64,000 nucleotides of DNA from Natronoarchaeum philippinense (GTDB lineage: Archaea > Halobacteriota > Halobacteria > Halobacteriales > Natronoarchaeaceae): the NCBI RefSeq assembly GCF_900215575.1, contig NZ_OBEJ01000002.1:186001-250000 (forward strand), in the 5' to 3' direction. Positions 51,278 to 58,506 of the stretch are shown here, piece after piece. The position numbers and the translations under genes were made by a program. Positions within the stretch are counted from its first letter, which is position 1; the number at the start of each line of letters is the position of its first letter. Below the pieces are notes generated by a model. That model searched no databases, was not told the DNA's origin, and worked only from the letters and a program-made list of their open reading frames with translations.

Positions 51278-51577
51278 ATGTCCGACAACACATCTGATTC
51301 CGATCCGGACAGTATCGACATAGAAGCCATCGAAGACGGCGATGTGCTGCACATCGAGAACAAGGTTGGCGACGAGGAGGAAATGTTGCAAGTGGAGTAC
51401 TGCGGGCACGAGATGGTTTGGCTGGAGAACGACAAGCGGCTGTTCCACGAGAACAGGAGTGAGAAGTGGACGTACGAGGGCATCGCCGCGAAAGTGACTC
51501 GGGTACACGGGGGGAGCGAAAGCCCGGAGAGCGACTTGACCGACGATGGCTGCGACACGCCGTCGGATAGCAGATGA
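51278..51577 (+). CDS. Small acidic array protein 6 (99 aa)
   Basis: MSDNTSDSDPDSID start, then EDGDVLHIENKVGDEEEMLQV, NDKRLFHENRSEKWTYEGIAAKV. Homologous to the first domain of array protein 5, so a tandem duplication. Its stop overlaps the start of the zinc-ribbon gene. Preceded by leader module E. Confidence 0.62.
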   Translation: MSDNTSDSDPDSIDIEAIEDGDVLHIENKVGDEEEMLQVEYCGHEMVWLENDKRLFHENRSEKWTYEGIAAKVTRVHGGSESPESDLTDDGCDTPSDSR

Positions 51578-51759
51578 CGATAGAGTACCTGTGCCCGCAG
51601 TGCTTCACCCGAGCCGTCACGGCAGACGTTCATCAATACGAGTGCGAGGCCTGCGGCCAGTCGTGGGACAGTCTCCGAGAGTTGGCGGAGACCAAACCGA
51701 AGACCGAGATGGAACAGCAGACCTTGGCCTCGGTAGCCAGTCCGGGAGATGCTGAATGA
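51574..51759 (+). CDS. Zinc-ribbon protein (61 aa)
   Basis: CPQCFTRAVTADVHQYECEACGQ is a complete zinc ribbon. Overlaps its neighbours on both sides by 4 bp, so translationally coupled in the array operon; it has no leader module of its own. Confidence 0.68.
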   Translation: MTIEYLCPQCFTRAVTADVHQYECEACGQSWDSLRELAETKPKTEMEQQTLASVASPGDAE

Positions 51760-52028
51760 CCTTCGAGGAGACGTGGATCGCAGGGAGCGACGAGGACAGG
51801 TTGATCGTGAAGACGAACCCACGACATCAGGACGTGCATCTATATGAGTTCCATCGCAGAGGAGAGGCTTGGGTGCCAAGCGGTGTTGTGACGGGACACG
51901 TCATCGAGTACGCGCGAAACAACGTTGAGGAACCCGTTTTGAATCGCCGTCTCGGCGATGGTCAGCTCCAGCTCTCGGACTTCTTGGAGAGCGTCGAGAG
52001 CCGCTCCGAGGTCATCGCCGTCGGCTGA
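51756..52028 (+). CDS. Small unrecognised protein (90 aa)
   Basis: MTFEETWIAGSDEDRLIVKT, HLYEFHRRGEAWVPSG and a helical end (LQLSDFLESVESRSEV). Overlaps the zinc-ribbon gene by 4 bp. Last gene of the coupled set. Confidence 0.6.
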   Translation: MTFEETWIAGSDEDRLIVKTNPRHQDVHLYEFHRRGEAWVPSGVVTGHVIEYARNNVEEPVLNRRLGDGQLQLSDFLESVESRSEVIAVG

Positions 52029-52144
52029 AGGCGGATACCAATTCTATTTCAGACAATACAGATTACCGCGCCATACAGCGTTTTTCTAGCGGGGTATCAG
52101 ACATTGCACTTTTCTGACCGACGGCCCAAGTATGACGTGCAGTC

Positions 52145-52459
52145 GTGGCAGAGACAGAAGACCAGTCCGAATCAGCCAGCGACATTAACCGAATAGGTTT
52201 GGCGGCGAGTTGGGAAGTCATCGACGATCTCGGAGAACTAGACGACCACGAGATGTACGGGTTGGGCATCGCCACCGGGTACCTGCAGTCCCGGTGGAGC
52301 AACCTCCGCCCCGACGACATTGAGCGGGTCTCCGACGAAGTCATCCGCGATCCCCTCCACATTCCTGAGGAGCCGAACGACGTGGAGCGCGAGTTCATCG
52401 AGCGACGTGACCTGCTCGCGGAGGCCATAGCAGACCTGAAGTTCGAGGGCAAACTCTGA
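52145..52459 (+). CDS. Small helical protein, duplicated pair member 1 (104 aa)
   Basis: GTG start. The C-terminal motif DPLHIPEEPNDVEREFIERRDLLA is echoed by DPEEWPDDLNEAERRFISHKQAELA in the next gene. The upstream 67 bp are also related (see 52511-52575), so gene and leader were duplicated together. Confidence 0.58.
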   Translation: MAETEDQSESASDINRIGLAASWEVIDDLGELDDHEMYGLGIATGYLQSRWSNLRPDDIERVSDEVIRDPLHIPEEPNDVEREFIERRDLLAEAIADLKFEGKL

Positions 52460-52510
52460 TGCCGCAGTTCACTTAACTTTCTCATAACAGTATTTCACGT
52501 TGCAGTACCG

Positions 52511-52575
52511 CGTCTTTCCGACGGGGTGTCAACCAGTGAACTTTTCCGGAAGCCGTTCCAAAATCCGATGCAGTC
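52511..52575 (+). repeat. Duplicated leader of the small GTG-start genes (second copy)
   Basis: Related to 52078-52144: GGGGTGTCA/GGGGTATCA, GAACTTTTCCGGA/GCACTTTTCTGAC and GATGCAGTCGTG/GTGCAGTCGTG occur in order, both ending at a GTG start codon. Confidence 0.55.
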
Positions 52576-52833
52576 GTGTCGAAGCAGTCTGCAGACGTGG
52601 ACTCGACTTGGATGCACGCAGACGAATTCCATCGGGAATCGCCAAGCGAAGAGCGACTCGCAGTCGCCCACGAGAATATCATCATCAAGTGGGCTGCCGA
52701 GCACCCCGAGTGGTTGGAAGAAGTCCGCCCGCGGATGCTCGAAGACCCGGAGGAGTGGCCGGACGATCTCAACGAGGCGGAGCGTCGCTTCATATCGCAC
52801 AAGCAGGCCGAGCTGGCCGGTGATGACGTGTGA
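52576..52833 (+). CDS. Small helical protein, duplicated pair member 2 (85 aa)
   Basis: GTG start (MSKQSADVDSTWMHADEFHR). Contains NIIIKWAAEHPEWLEEVRPRML and the shared DPxxxPxxxNxxERxFI block. Followed by a 4-bp overlap with the next gene. Confidence 0.58.
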   Translation: MSKQSADVDSTWMHADEFHRESPSEERLAVAHENIIIKWAAEHPEWLEEVRPRMLEDPEEWPDDLNEAERRFISHKQAELAGDDV

Positions 52834-53150
52834 TCCGGATCGACAGTCCGAGAAGACACGCGCACGGGCAGGCGCTCGGACAACTTGAGGAGAAAGAAGG
52901 CGAGCAAGTGGATGCGGATGACCCGCGCATCGACGAGATGCTGCAGGCTCCCGTCGAGGATGTTGAACTCCGCAGACACGAGCACGGCTCCGGCCACGTC
53001 CGCGGCGAACCGGCCCCGGGAGAGCAAGTCGCCGTCATCACCAACGAGGAGGGCATCCGCTGGTGGCTCACCGCTCGCAACATCGAGGACGAGGATGTTC
53101 CCGAACACGTCCGCCGCGCCGCCCTGCTGGCGTTGGACGCCGAGGATTAA
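52830..53150 (+). CDS. Small unrecognised protein (106 aa)
   Basis: GTG start overlapping the previous stop (GTGA). QLEEKEGEQVDADDPRIDEM, VEDVELRRHEHGSGHVRGEP, then GIRWWLTARNIEDEDVPEHVR. Translationally coupled to the upstream gene. No motif. Confidence 0.52.
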   Translation: MIRIDSPRRHAHGQALGQLEEKEGEQVDADDPRIDEMLQAPVEDVELRRHEHGSGHVRGEPAPGEQVAVITNEEGIRWWLTARNIEDEDVPEHVRRAALLALDAED

Positions 53151-53237
53151 GCCGCTTTCACCGTTTTCTTTCCACAGTTCACCGCAAACTGTCATACAAT
53201 GATCCTTTACACTTCACCTTCCAACACTTCAACAGGA

Positions 53238-53465
53238 ATGGTCGAGCCGGAGCTGGACAATTCGGTACTCGACGTCGAATCGGTAGAAAGTCTGAAAGCC
53301 GTCGACGTCGCCACGGACGCCGTTCTCGTCCACGCCGACAAATGCAACTCATCAAAATCTGCATACGAAATCAGGAGCGCGTGTCAACATCTCATAGAAG
53401 ATGACGGCGAACCTCGTCAAGATGATTCCCCGCTCGCCGTATCCGTTGTTAGAACGGCTGATTGA
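53238..53465 (+). CDS. Small unrecognised protein (75 aa)
   Basis: MVEPELDNSVLDVESVESLKAV, then VLVHADKCNSSKSAYEI and LAVSVVRTAD. CTTTACAC about 27 bp upstream fits a leaderless start. No homologue recognised. Confidence 0.42.
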   Translation: MVEPELDNSVLDVESVESLKAVDVATDAVLVHADKCNSSKSAYEIRSACQHLIEDDGEPRQDDSPLAVSVVRTAD

Positions 53466-53694
53466 GGACGCACAGAAAATCCATCAGCAACGACCCATAC
53501 TGCAAGAGACGCTCGCTACCGCTACGCGACCGAGGTGTGAGGGCCAACTAAAGACGAATGCTCGCGGTTGATGCGTTCCTCGTCCTCCTCGCTGAGAGCG
53601 TAATTGATCGTCATAGTGGCACGGTAGGCCGGCCGGCATCTAAGTGCTCCCAACCGCTCGTTGGCAATCGCGACTGCGAATCGGCGCATCGAAT

Positions 53695-54375
53695 ATGCTC
53701 GAATCCTCGAAATCGGATATGGAAGATCGCATCAGCGATATTCACGGCGCACTCGTTAACCTCCACGGCGAACCGGAGCCACCTCGGGATATGCATCCGG
53801 TTGACTCCGTGATCCACACGATACTAAGTCAGAACACGAGCGACGAGAACAGAGACAACGCGTGGGACGATCTTGTCTCCGAATTCGGACATAATTACGA
53901 GGCCATCGAGAACGCCGACCACGACGAACTGGCCGATGCCATCAGAACCGCCGGACTCGCCAATCAGAAGGCCTCGCGTATTCAGGATTCTCTCCGTACT
54001 ATCCGCGAACACACCGGCGGCGAATACTCTCTTGAGTTCATCAAGGAGATGGACGTGGACGAGGCGCAGTCGTGGTTGACGAATATCAAGGGAATCGGAG
54101 ACAAGACCGCCGGTATCATCTTGCTCTTCCGGTTCGGTATGGACTACTTCCCCGTCGACACGCACTGTGAGCGGTTGGCAAAGCGGTTCGGCTTGATCCC
54201 TGAAGACGCCAGCTACGCTCGTGCGCACGAGTTGCTCACTGAGCACGTGCCATCCGACATCAAGTACAGCTTCCACCGGCTGTTGATCGACCACGGCCGC
54301 GCCTACTGCACCGCCCGGGACGCGGACTGCAGCAACCCGGTGTGCGAGCAGTTCTGCGATTGCGAGTACTGCTGA
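53695..54375 (+). CDS. nth: Element-borne complete endonuclease III
   Basis: A 226-residue endonuclease III with everything the split host copy lost: VDSVIHTILSQNTSDENRDN, LANQKASRIQ, the helix-hairpin-helix IKGIGDKTAGIILLF with catalytic Lys, FPVDTHCERLAKRFGL with catalytic Asp, and the iron-sulfur set C-x6-C-x4-C-x5-C (CTARDADC...C...C). It removes oxidised pyrimidines and cuts abasic sites. It lies 31 bp from attR, in the orientation of the broken gene, and its codons for the att region differ from the 11-bp core, so the integrase should not re-target it. Sequence is clearly diverged from the host gene. Confidence 0.92.
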   Translation: MLESSKSDMEDRISDIHGALVNLHGEPEPPRDMHPVDSVIHTILSQNTSDENRDNAWDDLVSEFGHNYEAIENADHDELADAIRTAGLANQKASRIQDSLRTIREHTGGEYSLEFIKEMDVDEAQSWLTNIKGIGDKTAGIILLFRFGMDYFPVDTHCERLAKRFGLIPEDASYARAHELLTEHVPSDIKYSFHRLLIDHGRAYCTARDADCSNPVCEQFCDCEYC

Positions 54376-54406
54376 CGTGTATAGAATCTATTTACGCGAC
54401 TTTGTT

Positions 54407-54417
54407 TACAACCAGAA
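54407..54417 (+). repeat. attR core (11-bp direct repeat)
   Basis: TACAACCAGAA, identical to 1779-1789; left flank is element, right flank is host nth. Confidence 0.88.
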
Positions 54418-54889
54418 ATCGGAGGTCATCCAGACCGTCGCCGAGCGCGTGCTCGACGAGTACGGCTCGGCCGCGGCGTTCGACGACTTCGTCCGGGAGG
54501 ACGACCCGGAAACAGTTCGAGACGTACTCCTTGACTTCGGCGGCGTCGGGCCGAAGACAGCCGACTGCGTGTTACTGTTCGCGGGTGGACGCGAGGGTGT
54601 GTTTCCGGTCGATACCCACGTCCACCGGATCTACCGTCGCCTCGGCGTCGCGCCGCCGGACGCCGACCACGAGGGGGTTCGGGAGGTGGTCGAGCGCGAC
54701 GTGCCGCCGGAAAAGTGTGGGTTCGGACACACTGCGAGCATCCAGTTCGGCCGCGAGTACTGTTCGGCGCGCAAGCCCGCGTGTCTGGATGGGGCCGAGG
54801 AATGCCCGATGGCCGATCTGTGCGATCGGGTCGGTGTCGACGCCGACGCCGGGGCCGCCGTCGATCCGGCGGAAGCCAGCGAAAAGTAG
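54407..54889 (+). pseudogene. nth: Host endonuclease III, 3' fragment
   Basis: The remainder of the host gene: NQKSEVIQTVAERVLDEYG, FGGVGPKTADCVLLFAGG with the catalytic Lys, FPVDTHVHRIYRRLGV with the Asp, and the iron-sulfur cysteines CSARKPAC...C...C. No valid start remains, although the open frame extends 10 codons into the element (MYRIYLRDF). Joined to 1356-1789 it would recreate a full-length protein in frame. Confidence 0.93.
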
Positions 54890-54904
54890 GGAGAACCGCA
54901 GTCG

Positions 54905-56356
54905 TCAGTACGACTTCGCGAAGTACGCGACTTCGTGCGCCTCGTCCTCGCAGATCGCGCACTCGTCGGCCTCGGGCTCGACATCCCGGTCGAGCGGGCA
55001 CATCACGATCTCGGCGGCGATCTTCTCCTTGATCGCGGTCTCGCAGGCCTCGTCGCCACACCACGGCGCCTTGACGTAGCCGCGGTGCTGGCCGATCGTT
55101 CCGAGAATCTCCTCGGCGCTGTCGGCTTCTCGGATGTTCTCTTCGAGGTTTTGCTGGGCGGCCTCGTAGAGCTTGTCGTACACGTCGTCGAAGTGGTCTT
55201 CGACGGTGTCGGCGATCTCCGCGCGGTCCTCGACGATCGACTCGCCGTCGGGGCGGTGGACGATGGTGACTTCCTCGTCCTCGACCTCGTGAGGGCCGAT
55301 CTCGAAGCGCACCGGGACGCCGTTGAGCTCGTGTTCGTTGAACTTGAAGCCGGGATTGCGCTCGTCGCGGTCGTCGAGGTCGACGCTGACGCCGGCGTCT
55401 TCGAGGTCCTCGGCGATTCCCTCGGCGTATTCGAGCACCTCGTCTTTGGTGTCTTCCTGCCAGATCGGAACGATCGCAACCTGCGTGGGCGCCACCGTCG
55501 GCGGGACCACGAGTCCCTGCTCGTCGCTGTGAGTCATGATCAGCGCGCCGAGCGAGCGCCACGACAGTCCCCACGAGGTGGTGTGGGCGACTTCCTCCTC
55601 TTCGTCCTCGTCGGTGTAGGTGAGGTCGAACGCCTCGGCGAAGCTCGTCCCGAGGTAGTGGCTGGTCGCGCTCTGGACGGACTTGCCGTCGGGCATCAGC
55701 GCCTCGACGGTCGTCGTCGTGTGGGCGCCGGGGAACTTATCGTGGGACGGCTTCCGGCCGCGCATGACCGGGATCGCCAGCACGTCCTCGAAGAGCCGTT
55801 CGTACTGGTCGAGCCGGAGCATCGTCTCGTCCCACGCCTCGTCCTCGCTTTCGTGGGCGGTGTGGCCCTCCTGCCAGAGGAACTCCTTAGTGCGGAAGAA
55901 CGGCTTCGTCTCGGTGGCCTCCCACCGGACGACGCTACACCACTGGTTGAGTCGCAGCGGCAGGTCGCGGTGGCTGCGCACCCAGTCGGCCATAAAGGGC
56001 GCGATGATGCTCTCGCTGGTCGGGCGTACCGCCAGTCGCTCTTCGAGTTCGTCGTGGCCGCCTTGGGTCACCCACGCCACTTCGGGGTCGAACCCTTCGA
56101 CGATGTCTTTCTCCCGTTCGAGGAAGCTCTCGGGGATGAACATCGGGAAATAGGCGTTGTCGACGCCGGTGTCTTTGAACCAGCCGTCGAGGTTGTCCTG
56201 CAGCGCTTCCCAGAGGGCGTACCCCCGAGGCTTGGTCACGATGAAGCCGCCCATCGGCGCGTAGTCCGCCAGATCCGCTTTCTGTACGACTTCGGCGTAC
56301 CAGTCGCCTGTCGCGTACTCTTTGCTCTCCGTGATGCCGAGTTCTTGCTCGCTCAT
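54905..56356 (-). CDS. proS: Prolyl-tRNA synthetase
   Basis: A 483-residue archaeal/eukaryotic-type ProRS. Class II motifs are visible: SFLEREKDIVEGFDPEVAW and RPTSESIIAPFM (motif 1-2 region), FLWQEGHTAHES, and the motif 3-like VVPPTVAPTQVAI region; the C-terminal zinc-like end CPLDRDVEPEADECAICED and terminal Tyr are typical of this class. ATG 56356 (MSEQELGITES) is chosen over a long upstream extension. Charges tRNA-Pro. Host gene immediately beyond the broken nth, tail-to-tail with it. Confidence 0.95.
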   Translation of the reverse strand: MSEQELGITESKEYATGDWYAEVVQKADLADYAPMGGFIVTKPRGYALWEALQDNLDGWFKDTGVDNAYFPMFIPESFLEREKDIVEGFDPEVAWVTQGGHDELEERLAVRPTSESIIAPFMADWVRSHRDLPLRLNQWCSVVRWEATETKPFFRTKEFLWQEGHTAHESEDEAWDETMLRLDQYERLFEDVLAIPVMRGRKPSHDKFPGAHTTTTVEALMPDGKSVQSATSHYLGTSFAEAFDLTYTDEDEEEEVAHTTSWGLSWRSLGALIMTHSDEQGLVVPPTVAPTQVAIVPIWQEDTKDEVLEYAEGIAEDLEDAGVSVDLDDRDERNPGFKFNEHELNGVPVRFEIGPHEVEDEEVTIVHRPDGESIVEDRAEIADTVEDHFDDVYDKLYEAAQQNLEENIREADSAEEILGTIGQHRGYVKAPWCGDEACETAIKEKIAAEIVMCPLDRDVEPEADECAICEDEAHEVAYFAKSY

Positions 56357-56518
56357 GCTGTCCTGTTGTTCCACACGAGTTCGTCGGGGGTAATAGACGA
56401 ACCGATACTCTCGGAGCGCCGGGCGGCCTGCGGGCCGATGCCGCGTTGCTCGTGCCGCGTTGCTCGCGGCCACCGCGTCGGAAGAATGATACACGCGTGC
56501 GTTCTGGCTGTAACTAGT

Positions 56519-57688
56519 ATGGGCTCTGACGACGCGAACGGCCAGACTGACGCGGACGAGTTCCCCGGGAGGGCTACCGAGTCCGTGCTGGCCGCACTGA
56601 CCGAGCCCCGCCGTCAGTACGTTCTCTACTACCTTCGAGAGCGCGAGCGCGCGGACTTAGCGACGCTGTCGTGGGTCGTCGCCGGCTGGCTGGGTGCCGA
56701 CAGCGACGCTGGCGTGACATCCGGTGCGGACCACGATCGGCTCGAACTCGAACTCCATCACAATCACTTGCCCCACCTCGACGATATCGGACTGATCGAG
56801 TACGATCCGAACACCCACGATGTACGCCTCACCCAGCCTACGGAGCTGGTTGCCGATCTCCTCGACAGGATCGGCGGTCCCGAACCGTCGGCTGACTACG
56901 AACGCCGACCAGTAGCGGACGCTCGTACTAGCATGTCCTCTCTCAGGACGACCGACGGCATCGACTCGCTGCGCGACCTCGTCGAAGATGTCGAGCAAAC
57001 TGCGACGACGATCACCGTGTGCGCCCCCGACGCCAGCGAAGCGTTGCTGGACCAGTTCGTGACGCGAAACGTCGAGATCGAACACGAATCCCTCCCCGCG
57101 GTCGCCGACGGCGGGTTCGTTCTCGTCCAGCGCAACGGCGTCACGCTGGGAACGATCGGCCTCGACGTGCTCGAACGCGCCGCCACGTCACCGACCGCGC
57201 CGCCCGGCGAACGCAGCGACGAGGACTACAGACAGTTTCTCTCGTTGTTCCGGGACACCCAGTTTACCACCGCGTCCCGCGGGGAACTCCTCAAAACAGC
57301 CCGAGAGATCGAGGACCGGGCTTGGCGAACTGGAGAGGGACGGCTCCGGACCGGATTTCAGTCCTTGTCGGCCTATCAGGATCAGCTCTCGGTCTACCGT
57401 CGGCTCGGGACCGAGAGCGATCTCGATGTCCACGTGTACGGGCGCCCCGACTGGACGCCGCCGGCGATCGAGGGCGTCCGACTCCACGAGTCGACGGGCG
57501 CGGAGATCGGACTCGTCTGGTTCGTCGTCTTCCACGACGGCCGCGACGACGCCACGGCGTCCGGGCGATCGAACTCCTGTGCGCTGATCGCCGAGGAGCG
57601 CGCCCGCGACCAGTACTACGGCTTCTGGACGTACGATCCCGAATTGGTCGCCGCGATCGACGACTATCTCGCGTCGACGTACCGGTAG
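56519..57688 (+). CDS. DICT-domain sensory protein with N-terminal HTH-like domain
   Basis: A 389-residue protein. The first 110 residues resemble the haloarchaeal DUF7344 winged-helix (VLAALTEPRRQYVLYYLRERERADL, HLPHLDDIGLIEYDPNTHDVRLT). The C-terminal half is a DICT domain (LLKTAREIEDRAWRTGEGRL, VHVYGRPDW, IGLVWFVVFHDGRD, YYGFWTYDPELVAAIDDYL). Such proteins are thought to link signal sensing to transcription. Host gene divergent from proS. Confidence 0.8.
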   Translation: MGSDDANGQTDADEFPGRATESVLAALTEPRRQYVLYYLRERERADLATLSWVVAGWLGADSDAGVTSGADHDRLELELHHNHLPHLDDIGLIEYDPNTHDVRLTQPTELVADLLDRIGGPEPSADYERRPVADARTSMSSLRTTDGIDSLRDLVEDVEQTATTITVCAPDASEALLDQFVTRNVEIEHESLPAVADGGFVLVQRNGVTLGTIGLDVLERAATSPTAPPGERSDEDYRQFLSLFRDTQFTTASRGELLKTAREIEDRAWRTGEGRLRTGFQSLSAYQDQLSVYRRLGTESDLDVHVYGRPDWTPPAIEGVRLHESTGAEIGLVWFVVFHDGRDDATASGRSNSCALIAEERARDQYYGFWTYDPELVAAIDDYLASTYR

Positions 57689-57691
57689 CGC

Positions 57692-58192
57692 CTACCGTTC
57701 GGCACGCTCGACGGCGGCGTCGACCGCGAAGGGACTCGCCGTTTCCGTCCAGTTCCAGCCGGGCAGACGCGTCTGGAAGCCGGCCGCCAGCGCGGCGTCG
57801 AGATCGTCGAGTCCGGCCCCACCCACCTCTGGATGGTGCGTAATATCGGCGTAATGAAACGTCGCCTCGGCGAGCAGACCGAACGGCTGTGCGCCCGCGA
57901 TCGTACCCGCTAGCTGGCGCCCGAGCAACTCGTCGACGACGAATCCCGGATAGTCGTCCTCGACATCGAGATCCCGCAACAGTGCAACGAGCGCGGCGAC
58001 GTTGACCGCGCGGTCGCCGTCGGCGAACACGGCGTCGACCTCGGCGCGAAACTGATCGTACTCGACAGGGTCGACTTCTGTCTCGAACGCGGCCGAAAGC
58101 TCTGCCCGGACCTCGTTGAGCAACTCGACGACGGACTCTCGACCTCGGATCCACTCGTACTCCCGTTCGACGGTGGCTGGCGAGATGTGCAT
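57692..58192 (-). CDS. Conserved haloarchaeal protein (166 aa)
   Basis: Starts MHISPATVEREYEWIRGRES at 58192, with TTATAAAAG about 50 bp upstream; a longer frame exists but includes the promoter. Helical, acidic; unrecognised beyond being haloarchaeal. Convergent with the DICT gene (3-bp gap). Confidence 0.6.
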   Translation of the reverse strand: MHISPATVEREYEWIRGRESVVELLNEVRAELSAAFETEVDPVEYDQFRAEVDAVFADGDRAVNVAALVALLRDLDVEDDYPGFVVDELLGRQLAGTIAGAQPFGLLAEATFHYADITHHPEVGGAGLDDLDAALAAGFQTRLPGWNWTETASPFAVDAAVERAER

Positions 58193-58506
58193 GTACGGGC
58201 GATACTTGCGCGTTCCCTTACCCGTTATTGCGAAGGCTTTTATAACACGGAGCAAGTACGATCGGATAAGCGGGTTCTCCCTGGAATCCTCCCGCACGGG
58301 TCTGGACATTTCCCGGTCGAGACGAGACGAACCTGATACCGACAACTCAGTATGCGTACTCTCTGGCTTCCCGACGTCGCGCGGCGGACTCGTCGTGCCG
58401 CCCCGTTTGCCGTCGTTCCCGGAGTTTCTGCATCGTCGTCTCGTGACCGGCCCCGACGGGCCTGCATTCGACGGGGGGACACCACGCTACTGCGACGTTT
58501 CCACCT

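Larger units (their letters stand above)
1779..54417. mobile_element. Integrative element inserted in the nth gene (about 52.6 kb)
   Basis: The two halves of one endonuclease III gene lie at the ends of this interval in the same orientation, and the 11-bp sequence TACAACCAGAA occurs at both joints. A tyrosine integrase with a ribbon-helix-helix gene upstream lies at the left end. The content is typical of accessory DNA: defence genes, small regulators, duplicated gene families and extra copies of tbp, nth and mre11/rad50. No capsid, terminase, portal or tail gene was recognised, so an integrated plasmid or integrative conjugative-type element is more likely than a tailed provirus. No recognisable conjugation gene was seen either. 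Confidence 0.92.

Noticed and set aside
53558-53694. Gene upstream of the element nth
   Set aside because: Frames here overlap the nth start and lack haloarchaeal codon use; the stretch is more likely promoter DNA and contains a weak motif copy (CTCGTTGGCAA).
1779-54417. Tailed provirus
   Set aside because: No recognisable capsid, portal, terminase, protease or tail gene among more than 60 element genes; defence and regulatory genes dominate.
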